Positions 1 through 5,851 of a stretch of DNA of 13,102 nt are shown piece after piece (the stretch's first letter is position 1; each line of letters begins with the position of its first letter). The position numbers were made by a program, and so were the translations under genes. A model generated the notes under the pieces. The model did not search any database and was not told the DNA's origin. It saw only the letters and a list, made by a program, of their open reading frames with translations. Origin of the DNA: Acidobacteriota bacterium (GTDB lineage Bacteria; Acidobacteriota; Vicinamibacteria; Vicinamibacterales; UBA2999). The stretch lies in assembly GCA_013140955.1 (NCBI GenBank), contig JABFRY010000270.1:1-13102 (forward strand), in the 5' to 3' direction.

Positions 1-267
1 GTCGCGGAACGCGATCATCTCGCGGAACTTGTAGGTGGTGTCGATGTGCAGGAGCGGAAACGGGATCGGCCCCGGGTGGAAGGCCTTCTGCGCGAGCCGG
101 AGCAGAACCGACGAGTCCTTGCCGATGGAGTAGAGCATCACGGGCCGCTCGAACTCCGCCACCACCTCGCGCATGATGTGGATGCTCTCGGCCTCGAGGG
201 CGCGGAGATGATCGAGTCGGAGACCGGTGTCCCGGCTGACGTCGGGCGGCGAAGCGACTGTGGCCAT
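1..267 (-). CDS. cysD: Sulfate adenylyltransferase subunit 2, N-terminal part (cut by window edge)
   Basis: CysD, with the GTPase CysN, makes adenylyl sulfate (APS) from ATP and sulfate in the cytoplasm, the first step of assimilatory sulfate reduction. The 89 visible residues open with the family's usual LRALEAESIHIMREV helix (about residues 21-36). The PP-loop nucleotide-binding motif YSIGKDSSVLLRLA follows at residues 46-59, then HIDTTYKF at 74-81. The family is about 300 residues long, so some two thirds lies beyond the left edge, and a cysN partner would be expected further left. ATG at 267-265 is chosen because the conserved N-terminus begins soon after it. The upstream GTGGGGA is only a weak Shine-Dalgarno. 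The leader carries a poly-Cys ORF and an intrinsic terminator, so expression is probably governed by attenuation. Confidence 0.95.
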   Translation of the reverse strand, partial: MATVASPPDVSRDTGLRLDHLRALEAESIHIMREVVAEFERPVMLYSIGKDSSVLLRLAQKAFHPGPIPFPLLHIDTTYKFREMIAFRD

Positions 268-283
268 GCGTGAAAGTCCCCAC

Positions 284-316
284 AAAAAGAAAAAGCCCGG
301 GAGGTGCTCCCGGGCT
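284..316 (-). terminator. Intrinsic terminator in the cysD leader (probable attenuator)
   Basis: Read on the minus strand, AGCCCGGGAG (316-307) and CTCCCGGGCT (303-294) form a perfect 10-bp stem around a 3-base loop. The T-tract TTTTTCTTTT follows at 293-284. The tract ends 16 bases before the cysD ATG. The nearest minus-strand gene upstream stops near 2344 with a plus-strand gene in between, so this site is not the end of another operon. It lies inside the cysD leader, and control of read-through is the natural explanation. Confidence 0.85.
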
Positions 317-353
317 GCTGCGCTCGATCTCGGTGTGCCGTGGTGTGCGTGAA

Positions 354-443
354 TCAGTCCATGCCAGCCGACAGCACGAGCGCGCGAACCCGGAGGGTCC
401 TGGAACAACAACACGCGCAGGCCTGACAGCTGAGGAACGGCAC
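354..443 (-). CDS. Poly-cysteine leader peptide upstream of cysD
   Basis: A 29-codon ORF starts at GTG (443-441) and stops at TGA (356-354). It is too short for ordinary gene calling. The peptide begins MPFLSCQACACCC, with Cys at residues 6, 9, 11, 12 and 13, followed by SRTLRVRALVLSAGMD. Five Cys in the first 13 codons, including three consecutive TGT codons, is far from background and matches the logic of a cysteine-sensing leader. The gene downstream (cysD) feeds cysteine synthesis. A -10 element TACAAT ends 9 bases before the GTG, so the message probably begins at or within a few bases of the start codon and is translated without a Shine-Dalgarno. Poly-Cys leaderless small ORFs acting as cysteine-responsive attenuators are known in mycobacteria. 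Here an intrinsic terminator follows between the ORF and cysD. The peptide is probably a sensor only. Confidence 0.75.
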   Translation of the reverse strand: MPFLSCQACACCCSRTLRVRALVLSAGMD

Positions 444-452
444 GACCCGGCG

Positions 453-482
453 ATTGTAGCAGGTCGCTGCGGAAACGGCCAA
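453..482 (-). promoter_or_regulatory. Promoter of the cysD leader transcript
   Basis: On the minus strand, TTGGCC (482-477) and TACAAT (458-453) are separated by 18 bases. They match 4 of 6 and 5 of 6 of the sigma-70 consensus hexamers. The predicted start, about 7-10 bases past the -10, falls at 446-443, on or just before the GTG of the leader ORF. Its placement makes it the promoter for leader peptide plus cysD. Confidence 0.6.
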
Positions 483-665
483 GTCCTCGAGGGGGTGTCC
501 CTTGACGCCGGCGGCCCCGCGGGGTTACGTACGTCCGTGCTTCCACACGTTGCGCCGAGTTCTGCCGCCCGCGGGCTGTCCGCGCCCGTCCCCGCCCGAA
601 GACCGGCCACCGTGGTCCGGCTGGCCGCCGTGGCCCACGATGCGTGCCGGTCCGGGCGTCCCCTC

Positions 666-2324
666 GTGCGGTGCCTCACCCTGACCCCGATCCTCGCCCT
701 GGCCCTGCTGGCGGGTTGCACCCGACAGGCAGACCTGGCCGGCGCCTGGGATGGGCAGGTCGAGGTCGGCGGGGTCGTGGTGCCGTTCCGGTTCGAGCTG
801 GTGGTGGACGGGCCCGAGGCCACCGGGTTCTTCTTCGACGGCAGCCAGCGGATCGGGTCGAGCGGCGGTCGCGTGGACGGGGGACAGGTGACGCTGGAGT
901 TCGAGCAGTTCGGCACCCGACTCGAGGCCGCGCTGGACGGGGGCGTGCTCGAAGGCGTCTACGATCGCGGGACCCGCGGTCAGGGCTATCCCTTCCGCGC
1001 CACCCGGCCCGGCCCGGTCGTGCCGCCCGAGGGTGTCGTGCCCGCTATTGCGGGGACGTGGCGTGTGCCGGTGGAGAGCAGCAAGGGCGAGCGGGCGTGG
1101 CGCTTCATCGTCAGGCAGGACGGCCCCGAAGTGGCAGCCGCCATCCTGCGCGTCGACGGTGATACGGGGACGCTGTCGGGCCGGTACCAGGATGGGCGCT
1201 TCCTCCTCAGCCACTTCTCGGGGGCGCGTCCCACCCGCCTCGAGGTGACCGTGCAGGCCGATGGCACGCTCCGCCTCGAGCAGGACGACGACCCGCCCCT
1301 GACGGCCGTGCGCGACGAGCTGGCGACGGCCGAGGGCGTCGCCGAGCCCACGGACCCGGCCTCCCACACACGCGTCACCGACCCGTCGGTGCCGATCGCC
1401 TTCTCGTTCCCCGACCTCGATGGGCACGTGGTGTCGCACACCGACGCCCGTTTCCGCGGCAAGGTGGTCATCATCAGCATCACCGGGAGCTGGTGCCCCA
1501 ATTGCCACGACGAGACCCCCTTCCTCGTGGACCTGTACCGGCGCTACCGCGACCAGGGTCTCGAGATCGTGGCGCTGTCGTTCGAGGAGGCCGCGCAGCT
1601 GGAGGATCCCGCGCGCCTGCGCGCGTTCATCCGCCGCTACGGGATCGAGTACACCGTGCTGCTGGCGGGTGAGCCGGCGCAGCTGGCCGAGACGCTCCCG
1701 CAGGCGGAGAACCTCAACGCGTTTCCCACCACGTTCTACGTCGGGCGCGACGGCCTGCCACGTCATGCACACGCCGGGTTCCCGAGCCCGGCCAGCGGCG
1801 AGTACTACGATGAGGCGCGCGCCGGGATCACGGCGCAGGTGGAGGCGCTGCTCGCCGAAGGCGCACCCGCCTTCCTGGCCGCCGGTCAGCAGGGCGACGC
1901 GCCAGCCGCCCCCTCCAGCTTCCGGCCCTCGCCCACTGGCCGGCGGCTGGTCGACGCCGTGCCCGGCGTAACGGCACGCCCGCGCGGGGGCTACGACCTC
2001 TGGCTCGACGTCACTCCGAAGCCCGGCATGCACGTGTATGCACCGGGTGCGACCGGGTACCTGGTGGTGAGCCTGAGCACCACCATGCCCGACGGGGCCA
2101 CGGCCGCCCCCCCGGTCTATCCTCCAGGGGAACCCTACTTCTTCGAGCCCCTGCGCGAGACCGTGCTGGTCTACGAAGGGCCATTCAGGGTGTCTCAGGC
2201 GGTGACCGCGTCCGGAGACCTTGCCGGAGCCACGGTGACGGGGACGCTCAGCTACCAGGCCTGCGACGATCGCCTGTGCTACGCCCCGCAGCGCGAGGCC
2301 GTCACCTGGGTGCTGCCTCGCTGA
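666..2324 (+). CDS. Lipoprotein fusing beta repeats, TlpA-like thioredoxin domain and DsbD-alpha-like domain
   Basis: Predicted lipoprotein of 552 residues. GTG at 666 gives a compact signal peptide with lipobox LAGC (Cys18). Earlier in-frame starts would add a long implausible N-terminus. Residues ~20-115 and ~128-225 look like two copies of a beta-rich module, each opening with an AG-x-W motif and rich in Gly and Asp turns. Residues ~240-405 are a TlpA/ResA-type thioredoxin fold with the redox motif WCPNC (Trp276 to Cys280) and the cis-Pro region AFPTTFYVG. Residues ~434-552 resemble the DsbD N-terminal (alpha) domain, with the expected late Cys pair in YQACDDRLCYAP (Cys533, Cys538). TlpA domains reduce extracytoplasmic disulfides and DsbD-alpha passes electrons on, so a covalently joined periplasmic thiol relay is inferred. 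No transmembrane electron donor is encoded nearby. It diverges from the cysD leader and converges on the hydrolase gene with 19 bases between stops. Confidence 0.85.
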   Translation: MRCLTLTPILALALLAGCTRQADLAGAWDGQVEVGGVVVPFRFELVVDGPEATGFFFDGSQRIGSSGGRVDGGQVTLEFEQFGTRLEAALDGGVLEGVYDRGTRGQGYPFRATRPGPVVPPEGVVPAIAGTWRVPVESSKGERAWRFIVRQDGPEVAAAILRVDGDTGTLSGRYQDGRFLLSHFSGARPTRLEVTVQADGTLRLEQDDDPPLTAVRDELATAEGVAEPTDPASHTRVTDPSVPIAFSFPDLDGHVVSHTDARFRGKVVIISITGSWCPNCHDETPFLVDLYRRYRDQGLEIVALSFEEAAQLEDPARLRAFIRRYGIEYTVLLAGEPAQLAETLPQAENLNAFPTTFYVGRDGLPRHAHAGFPSPASGEYYDEARAGITAQVEALLAEGAPAFLAAGQQGDAPAAPSSFRPSPTGRRLVDAVPGVTARPRGGYDLWLDVTPKPGMHVYAPGATGYLVVSLSTTMPDGATAAPPVYPPGEPYFFEPLRETVLVYEGPFRVSQAVTASGDLAGATVTGTLSYQACDDRLCYAPQREAVTWVLPR

Positions 2325-2347
2325 CCCGCGCGCAGGGCGTGCGTCAG
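2321..2347. terminator. Hairpin between convergent genes, built from both stop codons
   Basis: CTGA (2321-2324) pairs with TCAG (2344-2347), and CGCGCG (2327-2332) with CGTGCG (2338-2343, one G-T pair), leaving a 2-base bulge and a 5-base loop. The stop codons of the lipoprotein and of the hydrolase both lie in the outer stem. There is no T-tract on either side, so this would be a weak or factor-assisted bidirectional terminator. Confidence 0.35.
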
Positions 2348-2991
2348 AGGCGGCCGATCCGGTCGAGCACGTCCTGGGCCATCACGATCTCGTCGTCGCT
2401 CACCAGGTGCCCCATGCCCGGGTAGATGCGCGTGGTGACGGCCGCGCCGAGCCGCTCGAAGACCGCGGCGCTCTCCTCGACCCGCACCTTCGGGACGTGG
2501 GCATCCACATCGCTGCAGCCGAAGAAGACGGGCATGTCCTGCAACGAGGCCCGTGCGTCGTCCCACGTCGTGCCCGGGGGGCCGATGAGTCCGCCGCTGA
2601 AGATGACGGCGCCGCCGAACCCCTGGCCGTGCCTCAGCACGAACTCGGACGCCAGGCACGCGCCCTGCGAGAAGCCGAGCACCGCGATGCGCGAGCGGGC
2701 CACGCCGTGCGCCTCGAGGTCCCGGACCACGCGACCGAGCACGGTGAGCGCCGACGAGAGCCACGGCTCGTTCTTGTCACGGTCGGCCATGAAGCTGAAC
2801 GGGTACCACGCGCGGTCGGCAGCGGCCGGCGCCACGTACGTGCAGGCCGGTCGCGACAGGCGTGGCAGCAGGTCGAGGATGTTGGCCGGCGCCGCCCCGC
2901 GGCCGTGCACCATGATGACGACCGGATTGTCGGGACCGAGCGGGGCTCCGGCGTGGACGACTGGCTGACCGTCGTGGGGAGACGTGGGCAT
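2344..2991 (-). CDS. Alpha/beta hydrolase, phospholipase/carboxylesterase family (MhqD-like)
   Basis: A 215-residue cytoplasmic serine hydrolase. The oxyanion-region motif is HGRG at residues 29-32. The nucleophile is Ser108 in GFSQG, the acid lies in CSDVDAHVP (Asp161 or Asp163), and the His is in YPGMGH (His195). That is a complete catalytic triad in the order and length typical of the family (about 200-220 residues). The gene follows the ring-cleaving dioxygenase gene by 25 bases on the same strand, so they are probably cotranscribed. In Bacillus subtilis the same two families are paired in the mhqED operon, which protects against quinones. By analogy, this enzyme may hydrolyse an ester or thioester product of quinone detoxification. 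The natural substrate is not readable from sequence. The Shine-Dalgarno is poor, and coupling to the upstream gene is possible. Confidence 0.88.
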   Translation of the reverse strand: MPTSPHDGQPVVHAGAPLGPDNPVVIMVHGRGAAPANILDLLPRLSRPACTYVAPAAADRAWYPFSFMADRDKNEPWLSSALTVLGRVVRDLEAHGVARSRIAVLGFSQGACLASEFVLRHGQGFGGAVIFSGGLIGPPGTTWDDARASLQDMPVFFGCSDVDAHVPKVRVEESAAVFERLGAAVTTRIYPGMGHLVSDDEIVMAQDVLDRIGRL

Positions 2992-3016
2992 GGGATGTCC
3001 GTGCGGGCTGCGGGCG

Positions 3017-3958
3017 TCAGGCGTAGGTGATGTCGGGCAGACCGGCCTCGATGTCGGTCCGGTGCGGCTCTTCCCAGGGCGGAAGCTTCAGGTCGCGGCC
3101 CAGGCTGCGGAGCGGTTCGTCCACGGCGAACCCGGGCCGCAGGGTGGCCACTTCGAACAGCACGCCGCCCGGCTCGCGGAAGTAGATCGACTTGAAGTAC
3201 TGCCGGTCGCGCACCTCCGTGACCTTCCACTCCCGGTCGAGGAGATCCTGGCGCAACTGCAGCTGCTGGTCCTCGGAGTCGATCGCCATGGCCACGTGGT
3301 GCACCGTGCCGAGGCCGTTCTTCGCCGGCGTCGCGCGCTCGTCGTGGAGCACGTCGATGAGGTGCCCGGCGCCACGCCCGCCCACGCCCATGCGAATCCG
3401 CCCGTCCGCCTCGGCGACGACCTCGAAGCCGAGCACGGAGGTCATGAACTCCACCGTCGGGCCAGGCGTGCGCACCACCATACTCACGCTGTGCAGGCCC
3501 CGAATGGCTGCCTCCGGACCAATCGTGCTCTGCCACCCGGTGCGCTGGTCCTCGGCCGCCTCGATGAGCTCGAACACCAGCCCCGACGGGTCGCGCAGGG
3601 CGAGGCACTGATCGGAGAAACGTGCCCGTCCCGTCACGACCTGCGCGCCGCGCGATTCGAGGCGCGTGCGCCAGAACGGCAGCGACCCGGCCGGCACCGA
3701 GAACGACGTGGCCACGATCTGGCCGGCCCCGTGCTCGCCGACCGGCACGCCCTTGCCCTTGTAGGGAAACGTCGTCCACAGCGTGCCCGGCGTGCCCTGC
3801 TCGTCGCCGTAGTAGAAGTGGTAGACGTGATGGTTGTCGAAGTTGACCGTCTTCTTGACGAGGCGCAGCCCGAGCAGGTCGATGCAGAAATCGAGATCGT
3901 CCTGGGCGTCATCGACCGTGGCGGTCACGTGGTGGAGGCCGAGAATCGGGTGCGTCAC
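3017..3958 (-). CDS. VOC-family ring-cleaving dioxygenase (MhqE/MhqO/MhqA type)
   Basis: A 313-residue vicinal-oxygen-chelate protein with four beta-alpha-beta modules (about residues 7-65, 78-134, 153-205, 218-272). This is the full length expected for MhqA/MhqO-type glyoxalase/dioxygenases. Probable metal ligands are His10 (GLHHVTATV), His221 (TVHHVAMAI) and Glu269 (VLFEVATLRPGF), matching the His-His-Glu triad of extradiol enzymes. The Q-less VNFDNHHVYHFYYGDE segment is also typical. Known relatives act on hydroquinones and other electrophilic aromatics, and the exact substrate here is inferred. GTG at 3958 is preferred over the longer in-frame start at 3994, because that start would lie on the -35 element. 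TAAGAT ends 7 bases before this GTG, suggesting a leaderless mRNA. It is the first gene of a pair with the downstream hydrolase, and diverges from the CoA-transferase genes. Confidence 0.9.
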   Translation of the reverse strand: MTHPILGLHHVTATVDDAQDDLDFCIDLLGLRLVKKTVNFDNHHVYHFYYGDEQGTPGTLWTTFPYKGKGVPVGEHGAGQIVATSFSVPAGSLPFWRTRLESRGAQVVTGRARFSDQCLALRDPSGLVFELIEAAEDQRTGWQSTIGPEAAIRGLHSVSMVVRTPGPTVEFMTSVLGFEVVAEADGRIRMGVGGRGAGHLIDVLHDERATPAKNGLGTVHHVAMAIDSEDQQLQLRQDLLDREWKVTEVRDRQYFKSIYFREPGGVLFEVATLRPGFAVDEPLRSLGRDLKLPPWEEPHRTDIEAGLPDITYA

Positions 3959-3965
3959 GTGCGGG

Positions 3966-3994
3966 ATCTTAGCCGCGCCTCGAGCCGGGCTCAA
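3966..3994 (-). promoter_or_regulatory. Promoter of the dioxygenase-hydrolase pair
   Basis: On the minus strand, TTGAGC (3994-3989), a 17-base spacer and TAAGAT (3971-3966) form a good sigma-70-type promoter. Only 7 bases separate the -10 from the GTG start, so transcription should begin at the start codon itself. Confidence 0.6.
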
Positions 3995-4064
3995 GGGTGT
4001 CCAGCGGCGGGACGTGTCCGCGCCCCACCTGGTCGCACCGGTGCTGCCCTCCGCACGCCCGCTG

Positions 4065-4073
4065 TGCTAACAT
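4065..4073 (+). promoter_or_regulatory. Extended -10 promoter of the CoA-transferase genes
   Basis: TGCTAACAT combines an extended TG with a TAACAT hexamer (4068-4073). There is no convincing -35, which fits an extended -10 promoter. The hexamer ends 9 bases before the TTG start codon, giving a predicted 5' leader of zero to about three bases. Confidence 0.45.
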
Positions 4074-4082
4074 CACTTCGTT

Positions 4083-4940
4083 TTGGCTTCCATCGTTCAA
4101 CTCAACGAGGCCGTCCGCGACCTGGTGCGCGACGGCGATGTGGTCGCGCTCGAGGGCTTCACGCACCTCATCCCGTTCGCGGCCGGGCACGAGATCATCC
4201 GCCAGCAGCGCCGGAACCTGACGCTGGTGCGCATGACCCCCGACGTCATCTACGACCAGCTGATTGGCGCCGGGTGCGCGTCGCGGCTGGTGTTCTCCTG
4301 GGGTGGCAATCCGGGGGTCGGCTCGCTCCATCGCCTGCGTGACGCGGTGGAGAAGGCCTGGCCGGCTCCGCTGGCCATCGAGGAGCACGCGCACGCGGGC
4401 ATGGCTGCGGCGTACGCGGCCGGCGCCTCCGGCCTGCCGTTCGGCCTGTTGCGCGGGTACCTCGGGAGCGACCTGCCCAAGGTCAATCCGAACGTCCGGT
4501 TCATCGAGTGCCCGTTCACCGGGGAGCGCCTGGCCGCCGTGCCAGCCGTGCGCCCCGATGTGGCGGTCGTGCACGCGCAGAAGGCCGATCGGCGAGGCAA
4601 CGTGCTGATGTGGGGCCTGGTGGGCGTGCAGAAAGAGGCCGTCCTGGCGGCCAAGCGGAGCATCGTGACGGTGGAGGAGATCGTCGACGACCTCGGAGCG
4701 CCGCCCAACGCGGTGGTGCTGCCGACGTGGGTCGTCAACGCCGTCTGTCACGTGCCCGGGGGCGCATTCCCCTCCTACGCGCAGGGGTACTACGCCCGCA
4801 ACAACGCCTTCTACAAGCAGTGGGACGAGGTCTCGCGGGATCGCGACTCGTTCACGGCGTGGATCGACAGGCATGTGAAGGGGACGTCGGACTTCGCGGG
4901 CTTCCGGCGCAGCATCGAGGAGGCGGCGGGCCATGTCTGA
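4083..4940 (+). CDS. Family I CoA-transferase, subunit A (GctA/PcaI/IpdA-like)
   Basis: A 285-residue alpha subunit of a heterodimeric CoA-transferase. Recognisable stretches are LVRDGDVVALEGFTHLIPFA (about residues 14-33), MTPDVIYDQLIGAG, VFSWGGNPGVGSLH, and the late block SIVTVEEIVDD. These fit the glutaconate, 3-oxoadipate and IpdA subfamily better than acetate or butyrate enzymes. TTG at 4083 is used: it is the first in-frame start, gives the usual family N-terminus, and sits just after an extended -10. No Shine-Dalgarno is visible, so leaderless translation is likely. The gene overlaps subunit B by 8 bases (ATG inside its last codons), implying translational coupling. The substrate is not determined by the sequence. 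The divergent dioxygenase makes an aromatic-acid role tempting, but that is only inference. Confidence 0.9.
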   Translation: MASIVQLNEAVRDLVRDGDVVALEGFTHLIPFAAGHEIIRQQRRNLTLVRMTPDVIYDQLIGAGCASRLVFSWGGNPGVGSLHRLRDAVEKAWPAPLAIEEHAHAGMAAAYAAGASGLPFGLLRGYLGSDLPKVNPNVRFIECPFTGERLAAVPAVRPDVAVVHAQKADRRGNVLMWGLVGVQKEAVLAAKRSIVTVEEIVDDLGAPPNAVVLPTWVVNAVCHVPGGAFPSYAQGYYARNNAFYKQWDEVSRDRDSFTAWIDRHVKGTSDFAGFRRSIEEAAGHV

Positions 4941-5712
4941 GACCACCTACACCTCCGACGAGATGATGACCATCGCCGCGGCGCGGATGGTGCGCAACGG
5001 GGCGGCGCTGTTCGTGGGCATCGGGCTGCCCAGCGCGGCGGCCAACCTGGCGCTTCGGACCCACGCGCCCGACACGATCCTCATCTACGAGTCGGGCACC
5101 ATCGGCGCCAAGCCGACGGTACTGCCGCTGTCGATCGGCGACGGCGAGCTGTCGGAGACGGCCGATTCCGTGGTGTCCGTGCCGGAGATGTTCGCCTACT
5201 GGCTGCAGGGCGGGCGGATCGACCTCGGCTTCCTCGGGGCCGCGCAGATTGATCGGTACGCCAACATCAACACCACCGTGATCGGGGACTACCACAAGCC
5301 GAAGGTGCGCCTGCCCGGTGCCGGCGGGGCACCGGAGATTGCCGCATCCTGCAAGGAAGTGCTCATCACCCTGCGGCAGAACAACCGCGCGTTCGTGGAC
5401 ACGCTCGACTTCGTGACGTCGGCCGGATTCCTCACCGGCGGGGACAGCCGAGAGCAGCTGCGGTTTCCCGGCAAGGGGCCGACGGCCGTCATCACCGACC
5501 TGGGCATCCTCACGCCCGATCCGGTCACGAAGGAACTGACGCTCACGAGCATCCATCCCGGCGTGGAGGTCGAGGCCGTGCGCAAGGCCACCGGCTGGCC
5601 CCTCAAGGTGGCCGACACGCTCGACGTGACCGCCCCGCCGACCGCCCACGAACTGTCGGTCCTCCGCGATCTGCAGGAACGCACCGCTCGGGCTCACGCC
5701 GGCCAGGCGTGA
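4933..5712 (+). CDS. Family I CoA-transferase, subunit B
   Basis: A 259-residue beta subunit that completes the enzyme with the gene just upstream, its ATG lying inside the end of subunit A. GIGLPSAAANLA (residues 29-40) is the conserved glycine-rich loop. YESGTIGAKP (52-61) carries Glu53, aligned with the catalytic glutamate that forms the glutamyl-CoA thioester in glutaconate CoA-transferase. LPGAGGAPEIAAS (about 120-132) is the second signature loop. Because the glutamate is present, this should be a true transferase rather than a hydrolase such as the mycobacterial IpdAB, which lacks it. The reaction would move CoA between a short acyl-CoA and a dicarboxylic or oxo acid. The acceptor is unknown. 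No terminator with a T-tract follows. A palindrome lies 49 bases downstream. Confidence 0.92.
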   Translation: MSETTYTSDEMMTIAAARMVRNGAALFVGIGLPSAAANLALRTHAPDTILIYESGTIGAKPTVLPLSIGDGELSETADSVVSVPEMFAYWLQGGRIDLGFLGAAQIDRYANINTTVIGDYHKPKVRLPGAGGAPEIAASCKEVLITLRQNNRAFVDTLDFVTSAGFLTGGDSREQLRFPGKGPTAVITDLGILTPDPVTKELTLTSIHPGVEVEAVRKATGWPLKVADTLDVTAPPTAHELSVLRDLQERTARAHAGQA

Positions 5713-5761
5713 GTCCGGGATAATCCCCCCGCCCGCGGGAAAGTCCGCCTGTGCCCTGACC

Positions 5762-5779
5762 AAGACTTCATGAAGTCTT
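5762..5779. repeat. Perfect 18-bp palindrome, operator-like
   Basis: AAGACTTCATGAAGTCTT is identical to its reverse complement. It is AT-richer than its surroundings and flanked by CCCTG (5754-5758) and CAGGG (5780-5784), which extend it as a bulged hairpin. It lies between the CoA-transferase and the DUF6644 genes, 72 bases before the DUF6644 start. It could be a dimeric repressor or MerR-type operator in the DUF6644 promoter, or the RNA hairpin ending the CoA-transferase message. No T-tract follows, which favours the operator. Confidence 0.6.
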
Positions 5780-5811
5780 CAGGGCGGTTCAGCCCCGGCT
5801 CATCTACCGTG

Positions 5812-5832
5812 AATGAGCGTTTTGCGCTCGTT
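5812..5832 (+). promoter_or_regulatory. Leader hairpin just upstream of the first DUF6644 gene
   Basis: AATGAGCG (5812-5819) pairs with CGCTCGTT (5825-5832; seven Watson-Crick pairs and one G-T) around a TTTTG loop. It ends 4 bases before the AAAGGA Shine-Dalgarno (5837-5842) of the next gene. It may stabilise the 5' end or modulate translation initiation. This is visible structure only, with no known family recognised. Confidence 0.4.
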
Positions 5833-5851
5833 CCCGAAAGGATGAATCGGC

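Noticed and set aside
502..530. TTGACG followed 17 bases later by TTACGT as promoter for the lipoprotein gene
   Set aside because: The -35 is good, but the -10 matches only two consensus bases. Too weak to annotate.
270..665. N-terminal extension of the lipoprotein to the GTG at 270
   Set aside because: Would run through the cysD leader ORF and promoter and place a lipobox about 150 residues into the protein. The GTG at 666 gives a normal lipoprotein signal.
525..2033. Long minus-strand open frame (502 codons) opposite the lipoprotein gene
   Set aside because: Arg/His/Gly-rich translation with no domain, and the plus strand encodes a clear thioredoxin domain. It is an artefact of high GC at third positions.
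2984..4342. Plus-strand open frame of 452 codons opposite the dioxygenase
   Set aside because: Runs through a dioxygenase with all metal ligands and through a divergent promoter region, with no domain of its own.
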